A stretch of DNA of 63,064 bases. It comes from Paenibacillus sp. 598K (lineage in GTDB: Bacteria > Bacillota > Bacilli > Paenibacillales > Paenibacillaceae). Below the pieces are notes generated by a model. The model had not been told where the DNA came from. It worked only from the letters and a program-made list of their open reading frames with translations, and did no database searches. Location of the stretch: assembly GCF_003851045.1 (NCBI RefSeq), contig NZ_BFBX01000087.1, positions 327 to 63,390 on the forward strand, given 5' to 3'. Shown here piece after piece: positions 54,405 to 62,222 of the stretch (the first letter of the stretch is position 1; the number at the start of each line of letters is the position of its first letter). The position numbers and the translations under genes are program-made.

Positions 54405-54443
54405 TTTAAACTCTAACGACATAATGTTATAATCGTTATAACA
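54405..54443 (+). promoter_or_regulatory. Promoter and palindromic operator of the toxin-antitoxin pair
   Basis: TTTAAA (54405-54410), 17 bases, TATAAT (54428-54433). A perfect palindrome, TGTTATAA-TCG-TTATAACA (54425-54443), covers the -10. It is the natural site for autorepression by the antitoxin encoded next. Confidence 0.7.
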
Positions 54444-54488
54444 GTTAAACATGATTAAGAACGAACTTTAATGAACAGGAGGATTGAA

Positions 54489-54734
54489 ATGGAACGAAAA
54501 GTGACCAAATTTGGGAACAGCCTTGGTATAACTATGACTGATGCTTTGAAGCAAATTGGACTGGATCAAGGTGATATGGTTAGCATTGATGTTAGCCCAA
54601 CTACAGGAGAAATCGTGATTAAGAAATCGACGAAAGTTTCATTGCCCGAAGGAATTAGTAAAGACTTTATGGATACATTGACAGATGTCATGGAGGAGTA
54701 CGATCAGACGCTTCGAGGATTGAAAGACCGATGA
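54489..54734 (+). CDS. AbrB/MazE-type antitoxin
   Basis: An 81-residue protein with a SpoVT-AbrB swapped-hairpin DNA-binding domain (residues 1-48, ERKVTKFGNSLGITMTDALK, QGDMVSIDVSPTTGEIVIKK) and a short C-terminal helical tail (about 55-81) that would bind and block the toxin. AGGAGG stands six bases before the ATG. Its stop overlaps the start of the Doc-like toxin by four bases. The pairing of an AbrB-type, not Phd-type, antitoxin with Doc is a variant known in Firmicutes. Confidence 0.88.
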   Translation: MERKVTKFGNSLGITMTDALKQIGLDQGDMVSIDVSPTTGEIVIKKSTKVSLPEGISKDFMDTLTDVMEEYDQTLRGLKDR

Positions 54735-55132
54735 CAACCATTAGCTATTTATCCGTGCAAGAAGTAATAGCCATCAATGTTGCCATGATACAAAGGTATA
54801 GTCCAGGGGAGCAAATAGGAGTGAAAGAGCCTGGATTGCTCGAATCGGCTGTCCATCGCCCGCAATCTTCTGTCCTTGGCGAAGATGCTTACCCGACAAT
54901 TTTTGAGAAAGCAGCAGCCTTGTTCGAATCGATTGGCCAGAACCATCCCTTCCACAATGCCAACAAACGAACCGCTTTTACAGCACTGGTTGTATTTTTG
55001 CGTTATAATGGACTGCATTTTAGAATGGATACTAAAAAAGCAGAGGATTTCACGGTCGATATGGTTAATCATCAATTCGACCGTCAACATGCGGCTGCAA
55101 TTATTGAAGCTCACTGCACTACGAATGACTAG
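54731..55132 (+). CDS. doc: Doc-family Fic-fold toxin
   Basis: A 133-residue death-on-curing toxin. The active-site motif HPFHNANKRTAFTALVVFLR matches Doc (HxFxx(A)NKR), with the catalytic histidine and the lysine that replaces the usual glycine. Doc proteins phosphorylate elongation factor Tu and stop translation. The start overlaps the antitoxin stop, so the pair is translationally coupled. The stop lies 33 bases before the hairpin that ends in an ssrA-3'-end scar. Confidence 0.92.
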   Translation: MTTISYLSVQEVIAINVAMIQRYSPGEQIGVKEPGLLESAVHRPQSSVLGEDAYPTIFEKAAALFESIGQNHPFHNANKRTAFTALVVFLRYNGLHFRMDTKKAEDFTVDMVNHQFDRQHAAAIIEAHCTTND

Positions 55133-55164
55133 CCGAATCCCAAATGAAAAATATCACAAACAGA

Positions 55165-55216
55165 GAAACCACCAACCAGGACACTGGCTGATGGTTTCTT
55201 GATCTTAATGGAGGCG
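55165..55216 (-). repeat. ssrA-type hairpin plus last 8 bases of ssrA (scar copy 3)
   Basis: GAAACCACCAACCAG (55165-55179) pairs over 15 positions (two G-U) with CTGGCTGATGGTTTC (55184-55198). This hairpin is identical to that at 59412-59445. It is followed by TGGAGGCG (55209-55216), the 3' terminal sequence of ssrA without CCA, after which similarity stops. Confidence 0.75.
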
Positions 55217-55273
55217 AACCGTGGCTGTGCAAATTCACAATTCGCCGAATGTCTGATATCCAATTTTATTTCC

Positions 55274-57163
55274 TTATTCTGCGAATACCTCGTAAACAAC
55301 AGTTGTTTGTTTGCCGTAGCTATTAACTGCCAGTATCCTAAAAACATTCACACCGGGATCGAGAGAGAGTTCCTGACTGTTACCCCAAGAGACTTTTTTA
55401 TCGTTGATATAAATGCTCGGATTATAATCATTTATATCGGAGACAGTCCAAGAGATCGAGACAGATCTTTCTGTGGTCGTTGTTGGCGCGTAGCCGAGTT
55501 TTAGCTCCGGAGCCGGTGGTTCAAAAGTAATTGTTTTTGTGACTTCAGTAGATTGGCCTAATTTATTCGTCGCTTTTACAGTGATTGTATTAACGCCCTC
55601 TTTAAGCAGGATATCCTGACTATTTCCCCAAGAAACTTTTTTATCGTTGACATAAACGACCGGACTGTAATCGTTAATATCCGAGATCGACCATGAGATC
55701 GTAAGATCCTTTGTCGTTGTCGTTGTTGGGATCGGGTTGACCGTCAATGTTGGGGCCGTACTGCTCATTTCAATCGTTACTTTAACCTCGGTTGATTTTC
55801 CTGCAGCATTAACTGCTTTTACAACGATAGTATTGATTCCTGGCTTAAGAGCCACGTCCTCACTATTGCCCCAAGTGATCTTTTTATCGTTGACGTATAC
55901 GACCGGATTATAATCGTTAGCATCAGTTACTTTCCAGGAGACCGTAACATTATCCTTACTTGTTGTCGCAGGCAAAGGATCTACTGAAAGCTTAGGTGCT
56001 CCTGCGCTATAAATTACTGTTTTCGTAACCTCAGCTGACTTTCCTGCAGCATTAACGGCTTTAATTGTAATCGAATTCGCGCCTTCTTGGAGCGTCACAT
56101 CATAAGAGGACTGGTAAGACAATCTTTTCTCCTCGCCATTCACGATGAGTGTGACGGTCGGTGAATAATCATTTTCATCTTTAACGGTCCATGAAACGGT
56201 GATCGATTGCTTGCCCGTAGTTTCCGGAACACCTTTCACCTCTACAGTAGGAGCACCTTTCTCAAACTTAACCTTCTTTGTGACTTGCGTCGTTTTGCCT
56301 CCAGGCAGGCGAGCGCTGATCGTGTAAGTATAGATCCCTTCCTCCTCTAACGAGAAACCGACTCTGAAAGATCCCTGTACGACTTCGATCTCTTTATTAT
56401 TTATAAATACTTTTGCTCCTTTGGTAACATCTCCGGAGATATAGAATGACGGATTAGAAACCGTCTCTGGAGCGCTGATATTGAGCTCAAGCTCCTGATT
56501 GCTGTCACCTACCGCACTCTTAATAACTCTATAAAGCAACGTCGATGCCTCGGCGCGAGTGACTGGATTCTGGGGTTTAAATGTCCGGTTGTAGCCCCAT
56601 TGATCAGCATAACCAGTGATCAGGTTTTTCTCGACTGCGATCGCGATATAAGTCTGCATGGAGGGTGAAACCTCTTTCCAATCGCCAAAATCGCTCAAGA
56701 TGTTTTTATTCTCCAGATCGTCTGGCTCATAGCGGAGCGCTTTAACTAGTGCGACCGCAATGTCCTCACGGGTCGCTTTTCCTTTGGGATCAAAAAACGA
56801 CTTACCGGATGGCGGATAATAGCCTGTTAAAAATTCCTTCGCGGCCTCGATCGCGCCGAACGACCAACGATCCGGACCCACGTCCTCGAATGTCTGTTTA
56901 GATCCATTGGCAGGAAGATCTAAATAAAATGACTTTGTAATAAGCTGAGCGAACTCCTCACGGCTGACGGGTGCTTCTGGTTTAAATGATCCGTCTTGAT
57001 AACCTGTAATAACCCCAACCTGCGCCATACTATCAATTGCATCTTTGGCCCAATGCGTCTCGGATACGTCACTAAAGCCCTGCGAATTGTCTGCAGCGTT
57101 TACGCTTGCGACGCCTGAGGATAACATCACTGACATTACAATAAGGGCTAGAATCTTTTTCAT
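55274..57163 (-). CDS. Secreted SLH protein with tandem Ig-like repeats
   Basis: A 629-residue surface protein. Signal peptide (about 1-24, ALIVMSVMLSSGVASVNAAD), three SLH domains (about 28-215; VGVITGYQDGSFKPEAPVSR is typical), one Ig-like domain (about 225-305), then four tandem repeats of 75-80 residues (about 305-629). The last three share YVNDKK(I/V)(S/T)WGNS and NDYNP or NDYSP; the first is more divergent. No enzymatic motif is present, so it is probably a structural or adhesive protein bound to cell wall polymer. The coding region is AT-rich compared with the window's left half. Confidence 0.85.
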   Translation of the reverse strand: MKKILALIVMSVMLSSGVASVNAADNSQGFSDVSETHWAKDAIDSMAQVGVITGYQDGSFKPEAPVSREEFAQLITKSFYLDLPANGSKQTFEDVGPDRWSFGAIEAAKEFLTGYYPPSGKSFFDPKGKATREDIAVALVKALRYEPDDLENKNILSDFGDWKEVSPSMQTYIAIAVEKNLITGYADQWGYNRTFKPQNPVTRAEASTLLYRVIKSAVGDSNQELELNISAPETVSNPSFYISGDVTKGAKVFINNKEIEVVQGSFRVGFSLEEEGIYTYTISARLPGGKTTQVTKKVKFEKGAPTVEVKGVPETTGKQSITVSWTVKDENDYSPTVTLIVNGEEKRLSYQSSYDVTLQEGANSITIKAVNAAGKSAEVTKTVIYSAGAPKLSVDPLPATTSKDNVTVSWKVTDANDYNPVVYVNDKKITWGNSEDVALKPGINTIVVKAVNAAGKSTEVKVTIEMSSTAPTLTVNPIPTTTTTKDLTISWSISDINDYSPVVYVNDKKVSWGNSQDILLKEGVNTITVKATNKLGQSTEVTKTITFEPPAPELKLGYAPTTTTERSVSISWTVSDINDYNPSIYINDKKVSWGNSQELSLDPGVNVFRILAVNSYGKQTTVVYEVFAE

Positions 57164-57316
57164 TTCTTCTATCTCTCCTCTTTACGTATGGTGCAGCAGC
57201 TTCTCTCTGGTACCATTTTCTCATTAATCATACTATATATAGGTATAATTTCCTATGAAAATTTTGCCGATGGCAAGGACCTACTCTCGTTTGGGTATAC
57301 TTCCTCAAGACACAAC

Positions 57317-57358
57317 AAAGCCCCGACCTCACACGGTCGGGGTTTCATGATGGAGGAG
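57317..57358. other. Hairpin followed by GATGGAGG (possible weak scar)
   Basis: CCCCGACC (57321-57328) pairs with GGTCGGGG (57335-57342), then TTT on the plus strand and CTTTG on the minus. TGATGGAGGAGAG (57349-57361) follows and runs into the end of the MFS gene. It may serve as the MFS terminator. The resemblance to ssrA scars is limited to GATGGAGG. Confidence 0.35.
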
Positions 57359-57363
57359 AGACT

Positions 57364-58569
57364 TCACGACTTGATAGGAAAACCGTGTCTTTTCGCACCC
57401 CAAGTGATAATCAAGGCAACAAGTAGCAGGATCAATAACGCCTTTGGAAAAGCTTGAACTCCAATACGCTCTAGCAACGCGCCACCAACAATTCCTCCGC
57501 CAGCGATGGCCAGATTCCATACGGTTGTATTTATCGGCATTGCGATATCCACGCCTGCTTCACCGCTTGCATTAGCTTGGGCGGTTTGCAGCAACGTGGC
57601 AGCACCGCCGAAGGTTAGTCCCCATAACGCAACTGCCATATAAACAATCGGTGCTGATGTGCCGCCCACCCATAAAGAAACGGATACAAGCGCAAAACCA
57701 ATAAGGCTGATCAATACAAGAGAACGTAGCATACGGTCAATTAACAGCCCGACAATCCAGATGGAGAAAAGTGCGGCTATTCCGAAGACCAGCAAGACAA
57801 GATCGACATGCTCTGAGAGTCCAATTGGCTCGAGGAATGGTGAAATATACGTATATAAGATATTGTGTGCCAACATCCAAGTAAACACCACCATAAGAAT
57901 TGGACGTAAGCCGGGCATAACAAACACTTGCCTAACGGTCATTCTTTGATTTGAAGATTGCCCAGAATAATCTGGAACTTTCCACAGCACCCAACCAATT
58001 AATACAAGCGCGAGAAGAGACATGAGTCCAAAAACGGCACGCCAACCAACCAGATCACCGAGCATGGTGCCGAACGGTACTCCGAATGTAAGAGCGATTG
58101 GAGTGCCCACCATCGCCACTGCCAAAGCACGTCCTTTCAAAGCCTCTGGTACCATCCGCCGTGCATAACCGGCGAGCATCCCCCATGCGGCACCAGCAGC
58201 CATACCGGCAAAGAAACGAGCGATGAGTGTCAACACATAACTGGTAGACAGGGCGGTGACGGTGTTAAATACCAAGAATATCGCTATAATGGCGAGCAAC
58301 AGGGGACGGCGCCTAAACCCGCTGGTAAACATGGCGAATGGAATTGTCGCAACTATGGAACCAATCGCATAAAAAGTTACCAGTTGACCAGCCAACCCTT
58401 TAGAAATATTCAGCCCATCTCCTATTAATGGGAGTAGACCCGCAGGAATCGTTTCAGTAAGAATGCAGATGAATCCTGTCATAGCAAGCGCTAGCAGAGC
58501 GAGCCAGGGAAGCTTAACAGAAGCTCCGGAAGATTTAAGTTTACCCTCGGATGATGCATGCTGCGACAA
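57364..58569 (-). CDS. MFS efflux transporter (DHA1, arabinose-efflux-like)
   Basis: A 401-residue transporter with 12 helices. The loop after helix 2 has FAMFTSGFRRRPLLLAIIAI, and helix 5 has MVGTPIALTFGVPFGTMLGD, a motif C-like stretch of drug/H+ antiporters. TETIPAGLLPLIGDGLNISK near the N-terminus is common to the YdhP/AraJ group. The start is TTG at 58569, eight bases after AAGGAGG. It is divergent from a TetR gene, and a palindrome covers its predicted transcription start, so export under TetR control is likely. Substrate unknown. Confidence 0.9.
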   Translation of the reverse strand: MSQHASSEGKLKSSGASVKLPWLALLALAMTGFICILTETIPAGLLPLIGDGLNISKGLAGQLVTFYAIGSIVATIPFAMFTSGFRRRPLLLAIIAIFLVFNTVTALSTSYVLTLIARFFAGMAAGAAWGMLAGYARRMVPEALKGRALAVAMVGTPIALTFGVPFGTMLGDLVGWRAVFGLMSLLALVLIGWVLWKVPDYSGQSSNQRMTVRQVFVMPGLRPILMVVFTWMLAHNILYTYISPFLEPIGLSEHVDLVLLVFGIAALFSIWIVGLLIDRMLRSLVLISLIGFALVSVSLWVGGTSAPIVYMAVALWGLTFGGAATLLQTAQANASGEAGVDIAMPINTTVWNLAIAGGGIVGGALLERIGVQAFPKALLILLLVALIITWGAKRHGFPIKS

Positions 58570-58599
58570 TTTTATTTCCTCCTTAAGATGTATTTGATT

Positions 58600-58647
58600 T
58601 ATGGATCGATCATTCCATATATTAAACACACCAAACCCACTTGTCAA
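58600..58647 (-). promoter_or_regulatory. MFS promoter with palindromic operator
   Basis: On the minus strand TTGACA (58647-58642), 17 bases, TAATAT (58624-58619). TATGGA (58600-58605) and TCCATA (58614-58619) form an inverted repeat around TCGATCAT directly after the -10. It is the expected site of the divergent TetR protein. Confidence 0.65.
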
Positions 58648-58693
58648 TGACTTGTGGATCGCTTAGTATAAAATTAATAAAGGAGGTCATCTT

Positions 58694-59314
58694 ATGGCGC
58701 GAACTGGACGGCCACGCTCATTTAGTCGGGATGAGGCGGTGACTGCCGCCATGCTTTTGTTCTGGGAATACGGCTATGAATCCACTTCATTGGCTCAACT
58801 GCGGGCAGCGATGGGGAATATTTCTGCGGCGAGTTTTTACGCGGCGTTTGAATCCAAGGAAGCGCTATTCCGTGAAGCAGTGGATCGATATATATCTACT
58901 TATGGACAAGTTTCGGAAGCTTTCAGAGATACAAGCTTGACATCGAGAGCAGCAATGGAGCTGGGACTGCGACAATCAGCGCGGATGCAAACGGAGAACT
59001 CCCATCCTTTAGGTTGTCTGTTGGTTTTGTCCGCTATAAACTGTTCGCCTGAACAACAGCCTATCCGAGAACTGCTTTCTATGGAACGCGAGAGGGTACG
59101 GGGTTGGATAAATGAATGTATCGCACGAGCCGTAGCTAACCGTGAGTTACCCGAATCCACGGATATCTCCATGGTGGTTATATTATTCGAAACATTTCTA
59201 CGAGGAATATCCATACAAGCCCAGGATGGTGTTCCATATGAGGCCATTGATGCTGCGATCACTCAACTGATGAGCGTTTGGGATGCATTATCTGTGGACT
59301 TAAAGTCTGTTTAA
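58694..59314 (+). CDS. TetR/AcrR-family regulator (AcrR-like), divergent from MFS
   Basis: A 206-residue regulator. The DNA-binding domain begins MARTGRPRSFSRDEAVTAAM, and the recognition part reads LRAAMGNISAASFYAAFESK. The C-terminal domain with HPLGCLLVLSAINCSPEQQP resembles the YxaF/AcrR group. AAAGGAGG precedes the ATG. The divergent arrangement and shared 120-base gap suggest it represses the MFS exporter and perhaps itself. Confidence 0.9.
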   Translation: MARTGRPRSFSRDEAVTAAMLLFWEYGYESTSLAQLRAAMGNISAASFYAAFESKEALFREAVDRYISTYGQVSEAFRDTSLTSRAAMELGLRQSARMQTENSHPLGCLLVLSAINCSPEQQPIRELLSMERERVRGWINECIARAVANRELPESTDISMVVILFETFLRGISIQAQDGVPYEAIDAAITQLMSVWDALSVDLKSV

Positions 59315-59411
59315 ACTAAACCTGTGCTCTACTTATGATACGGTTCCCCAAGCTGTCTGTAACGGCAAGTTTCGGGGCTCAATTCGGCCTCTTTATGCTT
59401 AAAAACACAGA

Positions 59412-59529
59412 GAAACCACCAACCAGGACACTGGCTGATGGTTTCCTTATCTTTAATGGAGGCCAGGAGATTTGAACCCCTGTCCGAAAATAACGGCGCA
59501 TGTGCTTCTACAAATGTAGTCACAGTTTT
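59412..59529 (-). repeat. Truncated ssrA 3' end with terminator hairpin (scar copy 2)
   Basis: The hairpin GAAACCACCAACCAG / CTGGCTGATGGTTTC (59412-59445) precedes a 73-base segment (59457-59529) that aligns without gaps to the 3' end of intact ssrA (61623-61695), with seven mismatches by hand count. Similarity fades after CACAGTTTT. It has the same orientation as ssrA, lies about 2.2 kb downstream of its 3' end and lacks the tag-coding part and 5' end, so it is not a second tmRNA. Confidence 0.85.
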
Positions 59530-59622
59530 TCCGCTGCGATAGTGACGATTGAGTTACGTCCCATAACTTTATGATTGCAACGTACCTGTCGTTCTCAATT
59601 CTTCGCCATCAGCTGCAACATT

Positions 59623-60570
59623 CTATTGAAGCAGAAATGTGTTTCTCCCCCTGCCCTCTAATTCATCCAAATATCCCATCATCGTCCGAAAACGAGAATT
59701 GGGATACTCCATCAGCGTTCCGTAATCTTTGGACGTCAATTTAGGATTTCGCAATCGAATTGCTTGAAGTCTATTCATTTCCACCACGTCATACTGTGTT
59801 TGATGAATCATGAATCTGGACATATAATTGCCAATAGACAGCTCAGACAAGTTCTCTTTGCCATTCCAGGTATACAGCTTAATTTGACTCTGGAAACGCT
59901 CCACATTGTTTCCTTGAGATAGAAAACGATAGATTAAATCGCTCTTGATTCGTACAGCATCCGACTGTCCCATATAGCTTTGCTCCATCAGGAATACAAC
60001 GATCCCCATAAAGGTATCGATGATTTGTAAAGGGATGGACTCATGAGATAATTCGGACTCAACAGATGTGATTTTATATCTTTTGTTCCTGTAGACTGAA
60101 TGGGCATTCATTTGTTCTTTGATTTTATGGTGCAGCCCAAGTGCGTCATACTCGTCGTTATGATCGATTCTAATCTCGATGTTCAGTTGATCGGTTAGTT
60201 CACGAGTAATGCCGTAAAACAGCCGCTCCGGTATTTTAATATAAAAAAGACTTCTTAACTCCATTATTGTTAAATCAAGTTGCTGAGCAATGGATTTCGC
60301 TTCCATGTTATTTACAACGAGGAGGTTAAGATTAATTTCTTCGTTAATAATGTGATGAAGAACCTTGAAGTACTTTTCCACATGCTTGTCATGATTGTAC
60401 TCACGAAAATGCAATTCACTTTTGGTCCCTAATCTATCAAAAATGCCTCGGACAGAGCTTACTATATCTTTCATAACTTGCTCACTGCCGCCGTATGCTC
60501 CATAATAGGAATACACCTTGTCAGGCTGATCAATCTTATTGGCTTCATCAAAATAAATCTGATATTTCAT
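59623..60570 (-). CDS. DUF3800-family protein
   Basis: A 315-residue protein that opens with MKYQIYFDEANKID, matching the DUF3800 start (an RNase-H-like fold with an early aspartate-glutamate pair). Later acidic residues appear in IEIRIDHNDEYDALGLHHKI and IPLQIIDTFMGIVVFLMEQS. DUF3800 proteins are frequent in genomic islands, and their biochemical role is not settled. The start ATG 60570 follows AGGATG. It lies between a truncated and the intact ssrA 3' end, after the Fic gene on the same strand. Strongly AT-rich. Confidence 0.8.
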   Translation of the reverse strand: MKYQIYFDEANKIDQPDKVYSYYGAYGGSEQVMKDIVSSVRGIFDRLGTKSELHFREYNHDKHVEKYFKVLHHIINEEINLNLLVVNNMEAKSIAQQLDLTIMELRSLFYIKIPERLFYGITRELTDQLNIEIRIDHNDEYDALGLHHKIKEQMNAHSVYRNKRYKITSVESELSHESIPLQIIDTFMGIVVFLMEQSYMGQSDAVRIKSDLIYRFLSQGNNVERFQSQIKLYTWNGKENLSELSIGNYMSRFMIHQTQYDVVEMNRLQAIRLRNPKLTSKDYGTLMEYPNSRFRTMMGYLDELEGRGRNTFLLQ

Positions 60571-60674
60571 GCTACACATCCTGTACTCATCTTTGAATAT
60601 GCACTGACTTGTCAAGCCTCGCTTGACTTTTGGCTACATACATAATAGTATGATTATACAGAAATACTACAGTT

Positions 60675-60761
60675 GAGTATAGCTTTCTCAGCTTCGTTAG
60701 CAGAGCTGGCTATACTCATAAAAACACCCTTCTCAGCCTCGTTGGCAGAGCTGGGTGTTTT
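60675..60761. terminator. Two adjacent hairpins with a shared inner sequence and different closing stems
   Basis: Hairpin 1: GAGTATAGC (60675-60683) with GCTATACTC (60709-60717). Hairpin 2: AAAACACCC (60721-60729) with GGGTGTTTT (60753-60761). The interiors TTCTCAGCTTCGTTAGCAGA and TTCTCAGCCTCGTTGGCAGA are nearly identical. Hairpin 2 ends in T-runs on both strands and should end the Fic transcript. Confidence 0.7.
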
Positions 60762-60805
60762 GCTTTTTCTCTTGCATGTGCTTCTTTTCGTGTTAAAACC
60801 CCAAA

Positions 60806-61534
60806 TTAAATAAGCCGCAGATACAAATCAAACGTATGGTTCAGTATCCTCTTCACCAAACCTACAAACTGACTAGAATCGCCTGTAGTATGCGCCACAT
60901 CGAGAGCCGTGTAATATTCTGCCCGATCTTCTTTTTCGATTACGATGGGGGGATAGCCGTTCTGCATTAATTCGAAGTTTAACAATAACCGAGCCGTCCT
61001 ACCGTTACCATCAATAAAGGGATGAATCTTAACGAACTCGATGTGAAGCAAACAAGCCCTCTCCACAGCATGCACATTCGATAACCAATGCATCTCATAC
61101 TGCTGTATCAGGTCTTCCATAAGCCCTTTTACTTGCGTAAAGTCTGGCGGAATATGCGTGGCTCCGCTAATAATGACATTCTCGTTGCGGTACACACCCG
61201 CATGTTCATCTTCAATGCTCTTTAGTATTAGACGATGAATGCTCTTTACCTGCCACTCGGATAAAGGTTCTTTCCGTCGCACGATATCTTCCACATAAAG
61301 AATCGCTTCTTTATGGTTGATAACCTCCAAATGCTCTTTTATGGTCTTTCCACCGATTGTGATACCTTCAAGGGCTACTTTTGTTTCCGATAACGTGAGC
61401 GTGTTACCCTCAATCGCATTGGAATGATAGGTCCAGTTGACGATGAGATGCTCTCGAATACTCCGCAAGGTATGGACGGGCAAGGGCCGTTTTTGATCAA
61501 GCTTGTTTTTTTTCTGATCGATTTCCTCAAACAT
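60806..61534 (-). CDS. fic: Fic-family protein with N-terminal inhibitory motif
   Basis: A 242-residue Fic-domain protein. The catalytic motif is IHPFIDGNGRTARLLLNFEL (HPFxDGNGRxxR), as in AMP-transferring Fic enzymes. The N-terminal helix has YHSNAIEGNTLTL, the (S/T)xxxE(G/N) inhibitory motif whose glutamate blocks productive ATP binding, so this is a self-inhibited class II Fic. The start ATG 61534 lies after AAGGAA; GTG at 61543 is too close to it. It is the first gene inside the segment bounded by ssrA sequences. Target protein unknown. Confidence 0.9.
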   Translation of the reverse strand: MFEEIDQKKNKLDQKRPLPVHTLRSIREHLIVNWTYHSNAIEGNTLTLSETKVALEGITIGGKTIKEHLEVINHKEAILYVEDIVRRKEPLSEWQVKSIHRLILKSIEDEHAGVYRNENVIISGATHIPPDFTQVKGLMEDLIQQYEMHWLSNVHAVERACLLHIEFVKIHPFIDGNGRTARLLLNFELMQNGYPPIVIEKEDRAEYYTALDVAHTTGDSSQFVGLVKRILNHTFDLYLRLI

Positions 61535-61576
61535 CCCTGTCACATTCCTTCCCCGACATTATTTCGCGTAGTATGG

Positions 61577-61613
61577 AAAAGCCACCAACCCGTATATGAT
61601 GGTTGATGGCTTT
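61577..61613 (-). terminator. ssrA terminator
   Basis: AAAGCCACCAACC (61578-61590) pairs with GGTTGATGGCTTT (61601-61613), and on the minus strand TTTTCC follows. It lies 10 bases past the mature 3' end of ssrA. Confidence 0.85.
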
Positions 61614-61622
61614 CGTCTTAGA

Positions 61623-61984
61623 TGGAGGCGAGGGGAGTTGAACCCCTGTCCGAAGATAACGGCGCATGTGCTTCTACGGGTGTAGTCACAGTTTTGTTGT
61701 CGATCTAGCAAGCGCCCCGTAACCGGCTATCGCTAGACCCAGCCTGATTGTCTTCTTCAGCACACCCCAGGCGGAGATGTGACAGCGTAGTCCACTAAAG
61801 TTGAGCCCCTATCCTAGCACATGGACGATGCTAGGTAGAAGCACGTGTGCAGGTTATTAAGCTGCTACAGCGTAGTTTGTTTGTTGTTTGCCGTTTAATA
61901 GGCTTTAGCGTTGATGAAGCGGACGCGTCCCCACTACCCGCCACCCATGCTCGAACTATCCCCGTCGAATCCAGAAACGCCCCC
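61623..61984 (-). ncRNA. ssrA: Transfer-messenger RNA (tmRNA)
   Basis: A 362-base tmRNA that rescues stalled ribosomes together with SmpB. The 5' end GGGGGCGTTTCTGGATTCGA (61984 downward) pairs with the 3' end CGCCTCC plus discriminator A (61630-61623) to form the acceptor stem; CCA is not encoded. The T-arm is GGGGTTCAACTCCCC. The tag reading frame starts with GGC at 61892 and codes GKQQTNYAVAA, followed by two stop codons (61859-61854); with the tRNA-borne alanine the full tag is AGKQQTNYAVAA. Its 3' end is a frequent integration site, and two partial copies lie downstream. Confidence 0.96.
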
Positions 61985-62222
61985 GAGTTAGGAGTCGTCC
62001 GGATCAACGAAGGTCATCCGCTACAACAGCGAACGCGCTTCGAGCCGGTGCATGTGAAACGCAGCAGCAAACGTCTTACCTCATGCGGCTTGCGTCACAG
62101 AAATAGTATACCACATCCCGCAAGCAATTGCTCGCTCTTGTTGCTGGGCGGCTTGCCGGGATCCGGCAGTCCAACCAACAGCATCTCTGGATGGTATTCA
62201 AGCTAATTGGATCAAGCTCCGT

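Noticed and set aside
55274..56250. Intergenic tandem repeat array
   Set aside because: The repeated DNA is inside one open frame and encodes Ig-like domains.
59457..59529. A second, functional tmRNA gene
   Set aside because: Only the 3' 73 bases match; the tag frame and the 5' acceptor strand are absent, so it is a fragment.
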